A stretch of DNA of 47,363 bases from Nocardiopsis endophytica. GTDB taxonomy: Bacteria; Actinomycetota; Actinomycetes; Streptosporangiales; Streptosporangiaceae. The notes under the pieces were generated by a model. It ran no database searches. It was not told the DNA's origin and was given only the letters and a program-made list of their open reading frames with translations. The stretch is from the NCBI RefSeq assembly GCF_027706725.1, contig NZ_JAQFWQ010000050.1:1-47363 (forward strand), read 5' to 3'. The position numbers and the translations under genes were made by a program. Every line of letters starts with the position of its first letter. The first letter of the stretch is position 1. Of the stretch, positions 1 to 7,250 are shown piece by piece.

Positions 1-295
1 CAGGATGACAGCACCTTCGTCGAGATCATCGCCGGGCAGGGGCGCACCGGGCCGACGGCCGCCACGAACACAGGCCACCACCGCCCCACCCGGCCGCGCC
101 GCCCACCCGCACCGCGAGGGACCCGCCGGACGGCAGGCAGGGCCAGGGAACCGCCCCGCTCGTTCCGTCGCCGCCGAACACGTCGACCACACACGCCGGA
201 CGGCCGACGACGCTGCCGCACGGGCTGCGGGCCTGTCCTCGTCGCTGCCCTTGCGGCCTTGCACTCCGGCGGCCCGTCGCCCGGCCGGAGCCCGA

Positions 296-381
296 GAGCG
301 GGGTACCTGCCCAGCCGCCCGCCTGCCCGGACCGCGAGGAACCTGGCGGACGGCAGGCATGGGCGGGGAACCACCCCGCTC
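296..381 (+). other. Predicted structured repeat unit (possible ncRNA), left copy unit 2
   Basis: Two nested stems can be drawn by eye. The outer stem pairs GAGCGGGGT (296-304) with ACCCCGCTC (373-381). The inner stem pairs GCCTGCC (321-327) with GGCAGGC (352-358). The same two stems form in unit 3 at 516-596 with different bases at two paired positions, and in a unit of the inverted copy near 27385-27463. That the structure acts as RNA is inference; no promoter or terminator was identified. Confidence 0.4.
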
Positions 382-515
382 GCTCCGTCGCCGCCCTCTC
401 CGGTGGCCACGCACACGCGCCGCGCCCGACGGCGCTGCACCGAGGGCCGCTGACCTTCGTCGTCGCTGCCTTGCGACCTCACACTCCGGCGGTCCGCCGC
501 CCGGCCGGAGGCCGT

Positions 516-596
516 GAGCGGGGTACCTGTTGGCCCGCCTACCTGGGGCATGAGCGACCAGACGGACGGTTGGTAGGCCGGGGAACCGCCCCGCTC
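516..596 (+). other. Predicted structured repeat unit (possible ncRNA), left copy unit 3
   Basis: This is the equivalent of the structure at 296-381. The outer stem pairs 516-523 with 589-596, plus a T-G wobble (524 with 588) where unit 2 has T-A. The inner stem pairs GCCTACC (537-543) with GGTAGGC (572-578), an A-T pair where unit 2 has G-C. Pairing is kept although bases differ, which suggests a selected fold. The function is unknown. Confidence 0.4.
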
Positions 597-850
597 ACTC
601 CGTCGCCGCCCATCACGGTGACCACGCACACACGCCGCGCCCGACCGTGCTACCGGATGGGCCGCCGGCCTTTGTCGCCCCTGGGGTGCTTCTGCCGCGA
701 GGGGCACGCCGACCTGTACCACCGCGTGCCCTGGGGTCGGGTGGACCCGCCGAGCGGCAGAGACCACGCACCCGCGGACGGCGGGGATGGAACCCGCACC
801 CGAGCCGCCTGAGCAACCGACCCAGGTGCCCCTGAGCGGGCACCGCGGTC

Positions 851-868
851 AGCGCGGCGGGCCGCGCT
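851..868 (-). terminator. Possible terminator of the DUF5719-like gene
   Basis: A GC-only inverted repeat, AGCGCGGC and GCCGCGCT with a 2-base spacer, lies about 30 bases beyond the stop codon of the minus-strand gene ending at 900. There is no T-tract, so termination is a guess based on position. Confidence 0.3.
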
Positions 869-899
869 ACCGGCGTTCGGCGCGGAGGATCCCGCTCCG

Positions 900-2384
900 C
901 TACCGGCGTTCCCCTTCCCCTCCTCCGCCGGAGATGGCGGTTAGGCCCCCGGTCACCGCCGGGAGGCGCACCTCGGACGGGGACGGGCGGACCGGGAGCA
1001 CCGCCGTCCGGCGGTCCTTCCCATCGCCGTCCGTCAGGACCGCCGCGATGTGCGCCGGCCCCGACCGGTCCCCCAGTTCCAGTGCCAGGGCGTACGCCCC
1101 GTCCGGCCCCGTGATCTCCTCTTCGGCGACCGTCCCGGCCCCGGCCTCGATCTGGACCGGGTCGCCCGTCGTCCCGTCCGGGGACACCGGGGTCGCGATC
1201 ACCACGGCGTCCTCCTCCAGCGCCGTCACCGCCAGGTCCACCGACGCGCCGTCCCGCACCACCGGGACCGACCCCGCACCGCCCGAGGCCGCCGACAGTG
1301 CCGGCACCGCCCCCGTCACGGCGGTGTCATCCCCGCCCTCGCGCTCGGAGGCCACGCCCGCCACCACCGGCCGGTCGGACTCCACGACCACCGTCCCCGG
1401 CGACTCGTTCAACGGGTTCTCCAGGTCGACGGCGGTCGTCGACGCCGGCGGCACGTCCACCGCCTCCAGCGCCTCGACCTCCACCTCGCCGTCCGGGGTC
1501 ACCAGCCGCACCCGCACCTCGGCCGGGTCGTCGCCGGGCGCCGCCAGCAGCAGCGTGCGGCTCCCGCCCCCGCCGGGCACCCCCGGCACCGTCTGGCTCC
1601 GTGCCGGGCGCCCCGTCACCGGCGCCCACTCCGTCCCCGGCCCCGAGCGCTCGACCAGCAGCGACGGCGCCACGCGCCCCGACGACGTGCGGACGTGCAC
1701 CGCCGCGGCGTCGCCCGACGACGCCTCGGTGAACTCCCCCAGCTCCACGACCTCCTCGGCGTGCGGCTCCACCCGCACGCCCCGCACCGACGAGTCGGAG
1801 ACCGGCCCGTCCGACGCGTACACCTCGACGGTCGCCACCGCCGCCGAGTCGTCCGGGTTGGCCAGGCGCAACCGCAGCTCGTCCACGCCGTCCCCCGACG
1901 GGGCGGCGAACCAGGTGCTCCACCCCGGCTCCGCACAGCCGACCGCGGCCAGCCCCGGCGCGCCGTCGTCCTCGGCGTCGCCGTCCTCGGCGCGGGCCGT
2001 CACGGCCGCGTCCAACCCGGCCGCGAACGCCCCCGACGCGTGCAGGACCGACGCCCCCTCACTGTCGGAGACGTCCTCGGCGAGCAGCTGGCCCGGGAGG
2101 CCGCCCTCGGCGAGCGGGACGTGCGGGTCCTCCTCGTTGGGCTCCAGGACCAGGTCGCCCTCCTCGTCCCCGTCGAAGGGGACGTAGGCGCCCGCCTCGG
2201 TCTCGGTGCCGTCCGGCGGCGACGGGCACACCCGCAGCGCCGACTCCACCCGCACCCGTTCACCGCTGCCGGACGCCGAAGGCGCGCCGTCCGGCCGGGT
2301 CACGGCGGCCACGCCGAGCAGCGCCGCCAGCGCCAAGGCCACCAGGCCCAGCAGCGCGAACCGGTTCTGCACGATGAGCTTCAC
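900..2384 (-). CDS. DUF5719-like secreted or membrane-anchored protein
   Basis: The 494-residue protein starts with a single hydrophobic segment (about residues 8-28), which looks like a signal anchor. The rest is acidic, rich in Val, Gly, Asp and Glu, and predicted beta-rich and extracytoplasmic. Residues after about 130 contain repeated beta-strand modules, including an ALxLGDRSGPAHIAAVL-like end. In actinobacteria such DUF5719 proteins sit beside a giant GT2 membrane protein and whiB, as here; I assign the family from this context and architecture, not from a search. The GTG start is chosen because GGGGAGGAG lies just upstream and because the start overlaps the stop of the glycosyltransferase gene (GTGA), so the two are probably translationally coupled. 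The biochemical role is unknown; help in exporting or positioning a cell-surface glycan is plausible. Confidence 0.7.
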   Translation of the reverse strand: MKLIVQNRFALLGLVALALAALLGVAAVTRPDGAPSASGSGERVRVESALRVCPSPPDGTETEAGAYVPFDGDEEGDLVLEPNEEDPHVPLAEGGLPGQLLAEDVSDSEGASVLHASGAFAAGLDAAVTARAEDGDAEDDGAPGLAAVGCAEPGWSTWFAAPSGDGVDELRLRLANPDDSAAVATVEVYASDGPVSDSSVRGVRVEPHAEEVVELGEFTEASSGDAAAVHVRTSSGRVAPSLLVERSGPGTEWAPVTGRPARSQTVPGVPGGGGSRTLLLAAPGDDPAEVRVRLVTPDGEVEVEALEAVDVPPASTTAVDLENPLNESPGTVVVESDRPVVAGVASEREGGDDTAVTGAVPALSAASGGAGSVPVVRDGASVDLAVTALEEDAVVIATPVSPDGTTGDPVQIEAGAGTVAEEEITGPDGAYALALELGDRSGPAHIAAVLTDGDGKDRRTAVLPVRPSPSEVRLPAVTGGLTAISGGGGEGERR

Positions 2385-5300
2385 GCCCGCTCCTCCCCAG
2401 CACGGTCGGCGCCCTGTTCAGCTCCTTCGGCCTGTTCAGCTCCTTCGGCCTGTTCAGCCCGTTCGGCCGGGCCGTCCGGATCGTCCGCCCCGGCGTCCTG
2501 GGCACCGCTCCGGCGTCCCCACAGCCGACCCCGGCCGCGCGCACGTCCGGCGTGGCGCCGGGCCCTGCCCCGGCCCCTGCCCTGGTCACGGCCGTCCGGC
2601 GCCGCGCCGTCGGTGGCGCCTCCCTGCGCGCCTCCCTGCGCGCCGTCCTGCCCGGCGTCCTCCTGCCCGGCGTCGTCCTGCCCGCCTTCGGCCCGCGACG
2701 TCCCGGCCCTGCGGCCGACCGCCGGGAAGGGACCCGTCGTGGAAGGCCCCGAACCAGGCGGCCTGCGATGGCTGCGCGGACGGTCCGGAGCGCCGCCGTC
2801 GGAAGGCTCCCCGACCGCGGGGAAGGGCCCTGTCGTGGAGGGACCCGAACCGGACGACCTCCGGTGGCCGCGCGGACGGTCGGCGCCGTCGCCGTTCGAC
2901 GACCCCCCGACCGACGGGAGCGGACCCGTGGCCGGGCCTCCGGCCCTTCTGCGGCCCCGGCGCCTTCCCCGGCCGTTCGCGGTCGCGGCCTCGGGGGTGG
3001 ACGCCTTGGCGTCTCCGCTAGTGGCGCCGACCGACGCCGTGGCCGTCTCCTCGGACTCCGGAGGCGCCTCGGCGCCCCCGCCCCCGCCATCGCCGCCGCT
3101 GCCACCGCCGCTGCCACCGCCGCGATCGCCGCCGCCATCGTCGTCGCCCGTCCGGTCCGACCGGCCCGTCTCCGCGCCCGCGCGCCGGTGCCCCCGGGCC
3201 CGCTTTCCGCCCCGCCTGGGGCGGCGCGGGCGCCCCTGGGCCCGCACCTCGGCCTCGGAGTCGTCCTCGGCCGTCCGCGCACCGGGCGAGGCCAGCACCA
3301 GCGCCACCGCCAGCAGAACCCCCTGCGCCACCAGCCACGCGTCGCGCACGGTGGCGTCGCGCTCGACCACCAGCTCGCCGCCGGACGCGGGCACCGCGAA
3401 CGCCGTGGTCCCCGCCGTCGTGGCCTCGGCCTCCAGCTCCCGACCGCCCAGCGTCGCCGTCCACCCCGCCCCTGCGGGCTCGGCCAGCAGCAGCGCCCGG
3501 CCCTCCGCCCCGGGCGGCACGGACACCCGCCCGTCTGCGTCCGGGGCCAGGACCTCCGGCACCGCCTCCTCGTCGCCGTCGGCCGCAGCAGCGTCGGCCG
3601 CGGCGCCCGCGGCAGCGCCCGCTCCGGACTCACCGGAGTCGTCCCCGGCAGCCGCCCCCGGCTCGGCCAGCCGCAGCCTCCCGGTCGGCTCGTCCAGCCG
3701 CCACAGCGCGAAGTCCCCGTTGTGCATCTGCCGGGTCAGCCCGGGCGTCCCGTCCAGCGTGTCCACGATGGTGAGCGCCTCACCGCCGCCGTCCGGCGGG
3801 CCGGGGACGAGCACGTGCCCGATCCCGTAGTCGGCGAGCGCCTCGACCTCGTTCCCCGCGCGCCCCGCGGCCAGCTCCGCCACCGCCGTCTCCAGGGCCT
3901 CCCGCGCCCCGGCCTCCGGCTGCACCTGTTCGGTCCCCAGGCGCGGCTCGCCCGGCCGCAGCACCGCGTACCGCAGCGGACCGTCCCCGGCCGGGGACAC
4001 CACCAGGGTGCGCACCCCCTCGGCCCCGCCCGTGGTCGCCGTGAGGAACCCGGGCACCGGCGCCGGCGCGTCACCGCTCAGCGGCCCGTCGACGCCCTGC
4101 CACATCCACGCCGCGGCCGCCCCCGCCGGCGTGGTCAGGGCGAGCGCCGCCGCCCCGGCCGCGAAGGCCCGGCGCAGCCCGCCCGCGCGCCACATCCCCC
4201 CGAACGACTGGGCGGCCAGCGCGGCGCTGAGCAGCATTGCCGTCGCCGCGAACGCCAGCGCCACCCCCGGCCAGGCGTGCGCGGGCGGCCCTCCGTAGAA
4301 CGGCTCCACCGCCACCCGGCTGGTCAGGATCGCCACCAGGATCCCGAAGAGCGCCATGCACCAGCCGACCGCCACCAGCATCCGGCGGCGGAGCAGGAGC
4401 AGCGCGCTGAGCGACGCCGCGACGAACCCCGCGGTCACCCACCACGGCGGCGCCCCGGGCCCACCCGGGGACAGCATCAGCAGCTGGTGCGCCGCCGCGG
4501 GCGGGGACGACAGGGCCGGGTCGTGCAGCCCTGCCTCCAGCAGCCACTGCGACGGGTGCAGCAGGAGCTCCACCGACCACGGCAGCAGCAGGAGCAGCGG
4601 CATGCCCAGCGCGATGCCGAGGCTGGTGTACAGGCGCCGCCCCAGGTGCCCGAAGGCGACCGCCACCACGACGCCGCCGACCAGCGCCAGCAGCCACAGC
4701 AGCGGCACGAACGCCGTGCCCGCCGCCAGCAGCAGCGCGATCGCCCACGCCGCGCGGCGGGAGCGCTTGGGCGGCAGGGTCAGCATGCGCGACGCGAGCA
4801 GCCCCAGCACCGGCAGGAGCGCGTGCACGACCGCCGTGCCGATCCGCCCCTGGGCGACGGCCCCGGTGGCCACCGGCAGCAGCGCGTAGGACCCGGCCAT
4901 CCACAGCCGCGCGGGCCGGTACGTCAGCACCTCGCGCGCGAGCAGGTAGGCCGTCCCCCCGGCCAGGGGCACACAGCCCAGCAGCAGCACGGTGACGGCC
5001 AGCCAGGGCTTGCCCAGCGCGGCGGTCGACAGCAGCGCCAGGATGCCCACGTACGTCGGCACCGGCGCCGACGACCCGATGCCGGTGTCGTGCGCCCCCG
5101 ACAGGTACAGCGCCCACAGGTCCGACGCACCGCCCGCCGCGGGCGGCAGCGCTCCCCCGGCCAGGGTGCCGCCGCTGAGAAGGGACCGCTCGGCGACCAG
5201 CGCCACCGCGGTCAGCGCCAGCACCAGCAGCACGCCCGGGTGGGTGAGCAGGCGGCGCACGGCGCCGTGCTCGTCGGCGAGCAGCTCCTCGTCCTCCTGC

Positions 5301-6433
5301 GGCCCCGAGGCCGGGGACGCCGCCTGGTGGCGCCCGGAGGACGTCCGCCCGCCCTCCCCGGTCAGCAGCCCGACCACGGTCTCGGTGAACTGCCGCATGG
5401 CCACGCCGTGCGCCAGGTAGGGCCGGATGGCGCTGTAGGTGCGGCGCCGGTTGCGACGCCTGCGGAAGCGGGCGCGGATCAGCCGCCCCGGCATCAGGTA
5501 CACCGAGGTGATCGCCACCGCCTCGTCGAGGGCGTCGGCGGGCCGCTTGGCGATGAGGTACATCAGTACCCGCAGCAGCGACCCCAGCGAGTTGCGCAGC
5601 AGCGCGCCGGCCATCCCCCCGAAGGGCAGGTTGGCCAGCAGCACGAACAGGGCGTTGCGCCGGTCCAGGCGGCGGGGGTGGTCCCCGGCGGCGCCGATGC
5701 GCCGGCGGCGGCGGGCGGCGGCCTCGGCGTGGTAGGCGACCGCGCCGGTGACCAGCAGCACCCGGTGCCCGGCGGCCCCGGCCCGCCAGCAGAAGTCGAT
5801 GTCGTCGCGGAAGACGGGGAGCGAGGGGTCGAAGCCGCCCAGGGCGTCCCACACGTCCCGGCGCACCAGCATCCCGGCGCTGGACACGGCGAGCACCTGG
5901 CGGTCGCCGTCGTGCTGGCCGTGGTCGAACTCGCGCGGCTCCAGCCCGGTCTCGCGGCGCCCGGCGCCGTCGATGGTCACCCCGGCCTCGGTCAGCAGCC
6001 GCCGGTCGTACCAGTCGCGCAGCTTGGGGCCGAGCACCGCCGCGCGCGGGTCGTCGGCGGCGGCCGCCAGCAGCCGCTCCAGGGCGTCGGGGGCGGGCGC
6101 GCAGTCGTCGTGGACCAGCCAGATCCACTCGGTGGCGCCGGGCCCGGCGCCCGGGAACGGGGTGGCGAGCCGGGGCAGGTCCAGGCCGGCGCGGACGGCG
6201 CCGCCGAACCCGGAGTCGCGGGGCGCGGCGGCGATCGCGTCGGGGGCCAGGTACTCGGCGAGCACCTCGCCGCTGCGGTCGCGGCTGCCCGCGTCGACGC
6301 CGACGACGCGCTGGACGGGGCGGGACTGGTCGCGGACGGCCTGCAGCGCCTCCGCGAGCCAGCGTTCTCCGTCGTGGGCGACGATCACGGCCGTGACGAT
6401 GGGGAGGGCGGGATCGGGGTCCTGGGCTAGCAC
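2381..6433 (-). CDS. Giant GT2-family membrane glycosyltransferase with disordered C-terminal tail
   Basis: The 1350-residue protein has three parts. Residues 10-250 form a GT-A glycosyltransferase family 2 domain, with the nucleotide-binding start IVTAVIVAHDGE, an HDD metal motif at about 108-110 and FRDDIDFCW at about 208-216 near the expected catalytic base. Residues about 260-1055 contain many hydrophobic segments and an outward-facing region. Residues about 1055-1350 form a Gly-, Arg-, Pro- and Glu-rich low-complexity tail. The tail contains a 96-bp (32-residue) repeat with the motif TGPFPAVG at 2714, 2810 and 2906, and an 18-bp repeat coding AEQAEG at 2419-2466. The GTG start has only a weak Shine-Dalgarno. 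The protein probably transfers a sugar to a cell-wall or lipid acceptor at the membrane; donor and acceptor cannot be read from sequence. It overlaps the next gene by four bases. Confidence 0.85.
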   Translation of the reverse strand: MLAQDPDPALPIVTAVIVAHDGERWLAEALQAVRDQSRPVQRVVGVDAGSRDRSGEVLAEYLAPDAIAAAPRDSGFGGAVRAGLDLPRLATPFPGAGPGATEWIWLVHDDCAPAPDALERLLAAAADDPRAAVLGPKLRDWYDRRLLTEAGVTIDGAGRRETGLEPREFDHGQHDGDRQVLAVSSAGMLVRRDVWDALGGFDPSLPVFRDDIDFCWRAGAAGHRVLLVTGAVAYHAEAAARRRRRIGAAGDHPRRLDRRNALFVLLANLPFGGMAGALLRNSLGSLLRVLMYLIAKRPADALDEAVAITSVYLMPGRLIRARFRRRRNRRRTYSAIRPYLAHGVAMRQFTETVVGLLTGEGGRTSSGRHQAASPASGPQEDEELLADEHGAVRRLLTHPGVLLVLALTAVALVAERSLLSGGTLAGGALPPAAGGASDLWALYLSGAHDTGIGSSAPVPTYVGILALLSTAALGKPWLAVTVLLLGCVPLAGGTAYLLAREVLTYRPARLWMAGSYALLPVATGAVAQGRIGTAVVHALLPVLGLLASRMLTLPPKRSRRAAWAIALLLAAGTAFVPLLWLLALVGGVVVAVAFGHLGRRLYTSLGIALGMPLLLLLPWSVELLLHPSQWLLEAGLHDPALSSPPAAAHQLLMLSPGGPGAPPWWVTAGFVAASLSALLLLRRRMLVAVGWCMALFGILVAILTSRVAVEPFYGGPPAHAWPGVALAFAATAMLLSAALAAQSFGGMWRAGGLRRAFAAGAAALALTTPAGAAAAWMWQGVDGPLSGDAPAPVPGFLTATTGGAEGVRTLVVSPAGDGPLRYAVLRPGEPRLGTEQVQPEAGAREALETAVAELAAGRAGNEVEALADYGIGHVLVPGPPDGGGEALTIVDTLDGTPGLTRQMHNGDFALWRLDEPTGRLRLAEPGAAAGDDSGESGAGAAAGAAADAAAADGDEEAVPEVLAPDADGRVSVPPGAEGRALLLAEPAGAGWTATLGGRELEAEATTAGTTAFAVPASGGELVVERDATVRDAWLVAQGVLLAVALVLASPGARTAEDDSEAEVRAQGRPRRPRRGGKRARGHRRAGAETGRSDRTGDDDGGGDRGGGSGGGSGGDGGGGGAEAPPESEETATASVGATSGDAKASTPEAATANGRGRRRGRRRAGGPATGPLPSVGGSSNGDGADRPRGHRRSSGSGPSTTGPFPAVGEPSDGGAPDRPRSHRRPPGSGPSTTGPFPAVGRRAGTSRAEGGQDDAGQEDAGQDGAQGGAQGGATDGAAPDGRDQGRGRGRARRHAGRARGRGRLWGRRSGAQDAGADDPDGPAERAEQAEGAEQAEGAEQGADRAGEERA
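2419..2466 (-). repeat. Short 18-bp tandem repeat at the end of the GT2 gene
   Basis: Two perfect 18-bp units (2419-2436 and 2437-2454) and a degenerate third code for repeated AEQAEG near the C-terminus of the glycosyltransferase. Confidence 0.75.
2714..2930 (-). repeat. Three tandem 96-bp repeats coding the GT2 tail
   Basis: Copies begin near 2714, 2810 and 2906. Each codes a 32-residue unit containing TGPFPAVG or a variant (GPLPSVG), then an RP(R)xHRR stretch. The spacing is a multiple of three, so the frame is kept and copy number could change by recombination without breaking the protein. Confidence 0.7.
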
Positions 6434-6663
6434 GCTGCGGGTCTCTCGGGGGTCGAGGGTCGGGGTGTTAAGCGGGAAACGGTCCGACTCATTCGGCAGA
6501 TCACCTTACGGCACACCGGGCGCGGCCGGGGGCGGAACGGACGGAGCGGGGCGGGGGCGGGTGGATGCGGCCGGATGCGGAGGCGGAGGGCGCCGCGGAC
6601 ACGGCGGGAGGAGCGGTGCGGACCGGGGCGGACCGGGGCGCCCCGGCGGGAGGGACGTAAAAG
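6434..6663. other. Intergenic region between whiB terminator and GT2 gene
   Basis: No gene is seen here. On the minus strand a TAAGGT hexamer (6503-6508) could be a -10 box for the glycosyltransferase gene starting at 6433, but no good -35 box precedes it. The rest is GC-rich sequence without recognisable features. Confidence 0.3.
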
Positions 6664-6669
6664 CGGGAT

Positions 6670-6710
6670 AAAAAAACGTGCGCTCCGGGGTGAAGATCCC
6701 GGAGCGCACG
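6670..6710 (-). terminator. Rho-independent terminator of whiB
   Basis: A 13-bp perfect stem, CGTGCGCTCCGGG (6677-6689) with its complement (6698-6710), has an 8-base loop and is followed on the minus strand by seven T residues (6676-6670). It lies 23 bases beyond the whiB stop codon, so whiB is a single-gene transcript. Confidence 0.9.
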
Positions 6711-6732
6711 CCCTCGGCGCAGACGGCCGGTC

Positions 6733-7020
6733 CTAGAGCATGTCGGCCAGGAAATCGAAATCCTGTCCGGCGGCTTTCTTCAGCCGGCGGCGCTCGCGCT
6801 CGGAGAGTCCCCCCCAGATGCCGAAACGCTCGTCGTGCTCCAGCGCGTATTCCAGGCACTCGGCCCGGACCTCGCAGGACTGGCAGACCTTCTTGGCCTC
6901 CCGCGTGGAGCCGCCCTTCTCGGGGAAGAACGCCTCCGGATCGGTCTGCGCGCACAGTGCGCGCTCCTGCCAGCCCAGATCTTCGTCTGCGCCGTGCGCC
7001 AGCGGGATCACCTCGCTCAT
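6733..7020 (-). CDS. whiB: WhiB-family iron-sulfur transcription regulator (WhiB/WhiB2 type)
   Basis: The 95-residue protein is a WhiB-like (Wbl) regulator. It has the four cluster-binding cysteines in the pattern Cys, then CxxC, then Cys five residues later (LCAQTDPE, CQSC, AEC), the turn motif GIWGG, and the basic C-terminal segment SERERRRLKK that contacts DNA. Its sequence around the cluster (GWQERALCAQTDPE, FFPEKGGSTREAKKVC) closely resembles what I recall of Streptomyces coelicolor WhiB and M. tuberculosis WhiB2, which control septation and sporulation together with WhiA and sigma factors. The ATG at 7020 is preferred over an in-frame GTG at 7026 because AGGAGG ends five bases before the ATG and would overlap the GTG. 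Placement next to fbiA matches the mycobacterial whiB2-fbiA order. It has its own promoter and terminator. Confidence 0.95.
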   Translation of the reverse strand: MSEVIPLAHGADEDLGWQERALCAQTDPEAFFPEKGGSTREAKKVCQSCEVRAECLEYALEHDERFGIWGGLSERERRRLKKAAGQDFDFLADML

Positions 7021-7091
7021 GCGCACCTCCTATTGCCCCCCTAGATGTCCCCTCCCCTACGACCCCCGGGAGGGGTGAAACACACCCTGAA

Positions 7092-7121
7092 ATTACACGC
7101 GTGATGCTTGTGATACGTCAA
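7092..7121 (-). promoter_or_regulatory. Predicted whiB promoter
   Basis: On the minus strand TTGACG (7121-7116) and TGTAAT (7097-7092) are separated by 18 bases, a good match to a housekeeping actinobacterial promoter. Transcription would start near 7085, giving a 5' leader of about 65 bases with the strong AGGAGG site next to the start. Confidence 0.5.
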
Positions 7122-7250
7122 GCGCGTTGCGTGGCAATCCCTTGAATACCACGTTGCGCACCGCTCTCGGCGGTCGCTGGGCCGGTATCCGAGGGATTGC
7201 CGCGCATTTCCGGTGCCCGGGGGCCGGACGGGGCGGCGGGGGCGGAGGCG

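Larger units (their letters stand above)
1..694 (+). repeat. Left copy of a long non-coding repeat, three tandem ~215-bp units
   Basis: This segment is closely similar, in inverted orientation, to about 27289-27767. Both contain one arm of the same palindrome (here at 6-33), followed by matching unit sequence, and both end with a matching stretch around 655-694. Inside, a landmark block ending in CTCCGTCGCCGCC recurs near 150, 370 and 585, giving a period of about 215-220 bp. The left copy has three units and the right copy two, which accounts for the length difference. The short open frames crossing it have arginine- and proline-rich translations, change frame between units and match no family I know, so I treat it as non-coding. 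It continues beyond the left edge of the window. Confidence 0.75.

Noticed and set aside
5-812. Overlapping short frames in the left repeat
   Set aside because: Similar frames appear in the right copy, but reading frame is not kept between units, there are no ribosome sites and the composition is random-like; stem conservation explains the similarity better.
1050-3830. Long plus-strand open frame (926 codons) opposite the DUF5719-like and GT2 genes
   Set aside because: Translation is an Arg/Pro/His-rich shadow typical of antisense frames in very GC-rich DNA; the minus strand holds recognisable proteins with ribosome sites and overlapping starts.
2552-6430. 1292-codon plus-strand frame opposite the GT2 gene
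   Set aside because: Extreme Arg, Gln and Gly content and no domain; it mirrors the codon bias of the real gene.
7018-7026. Upstream GTG start for whiB
   Set aside because: It overlaps the AGGAGG ribosome site; the ATG at 7020 has ideal spacing.
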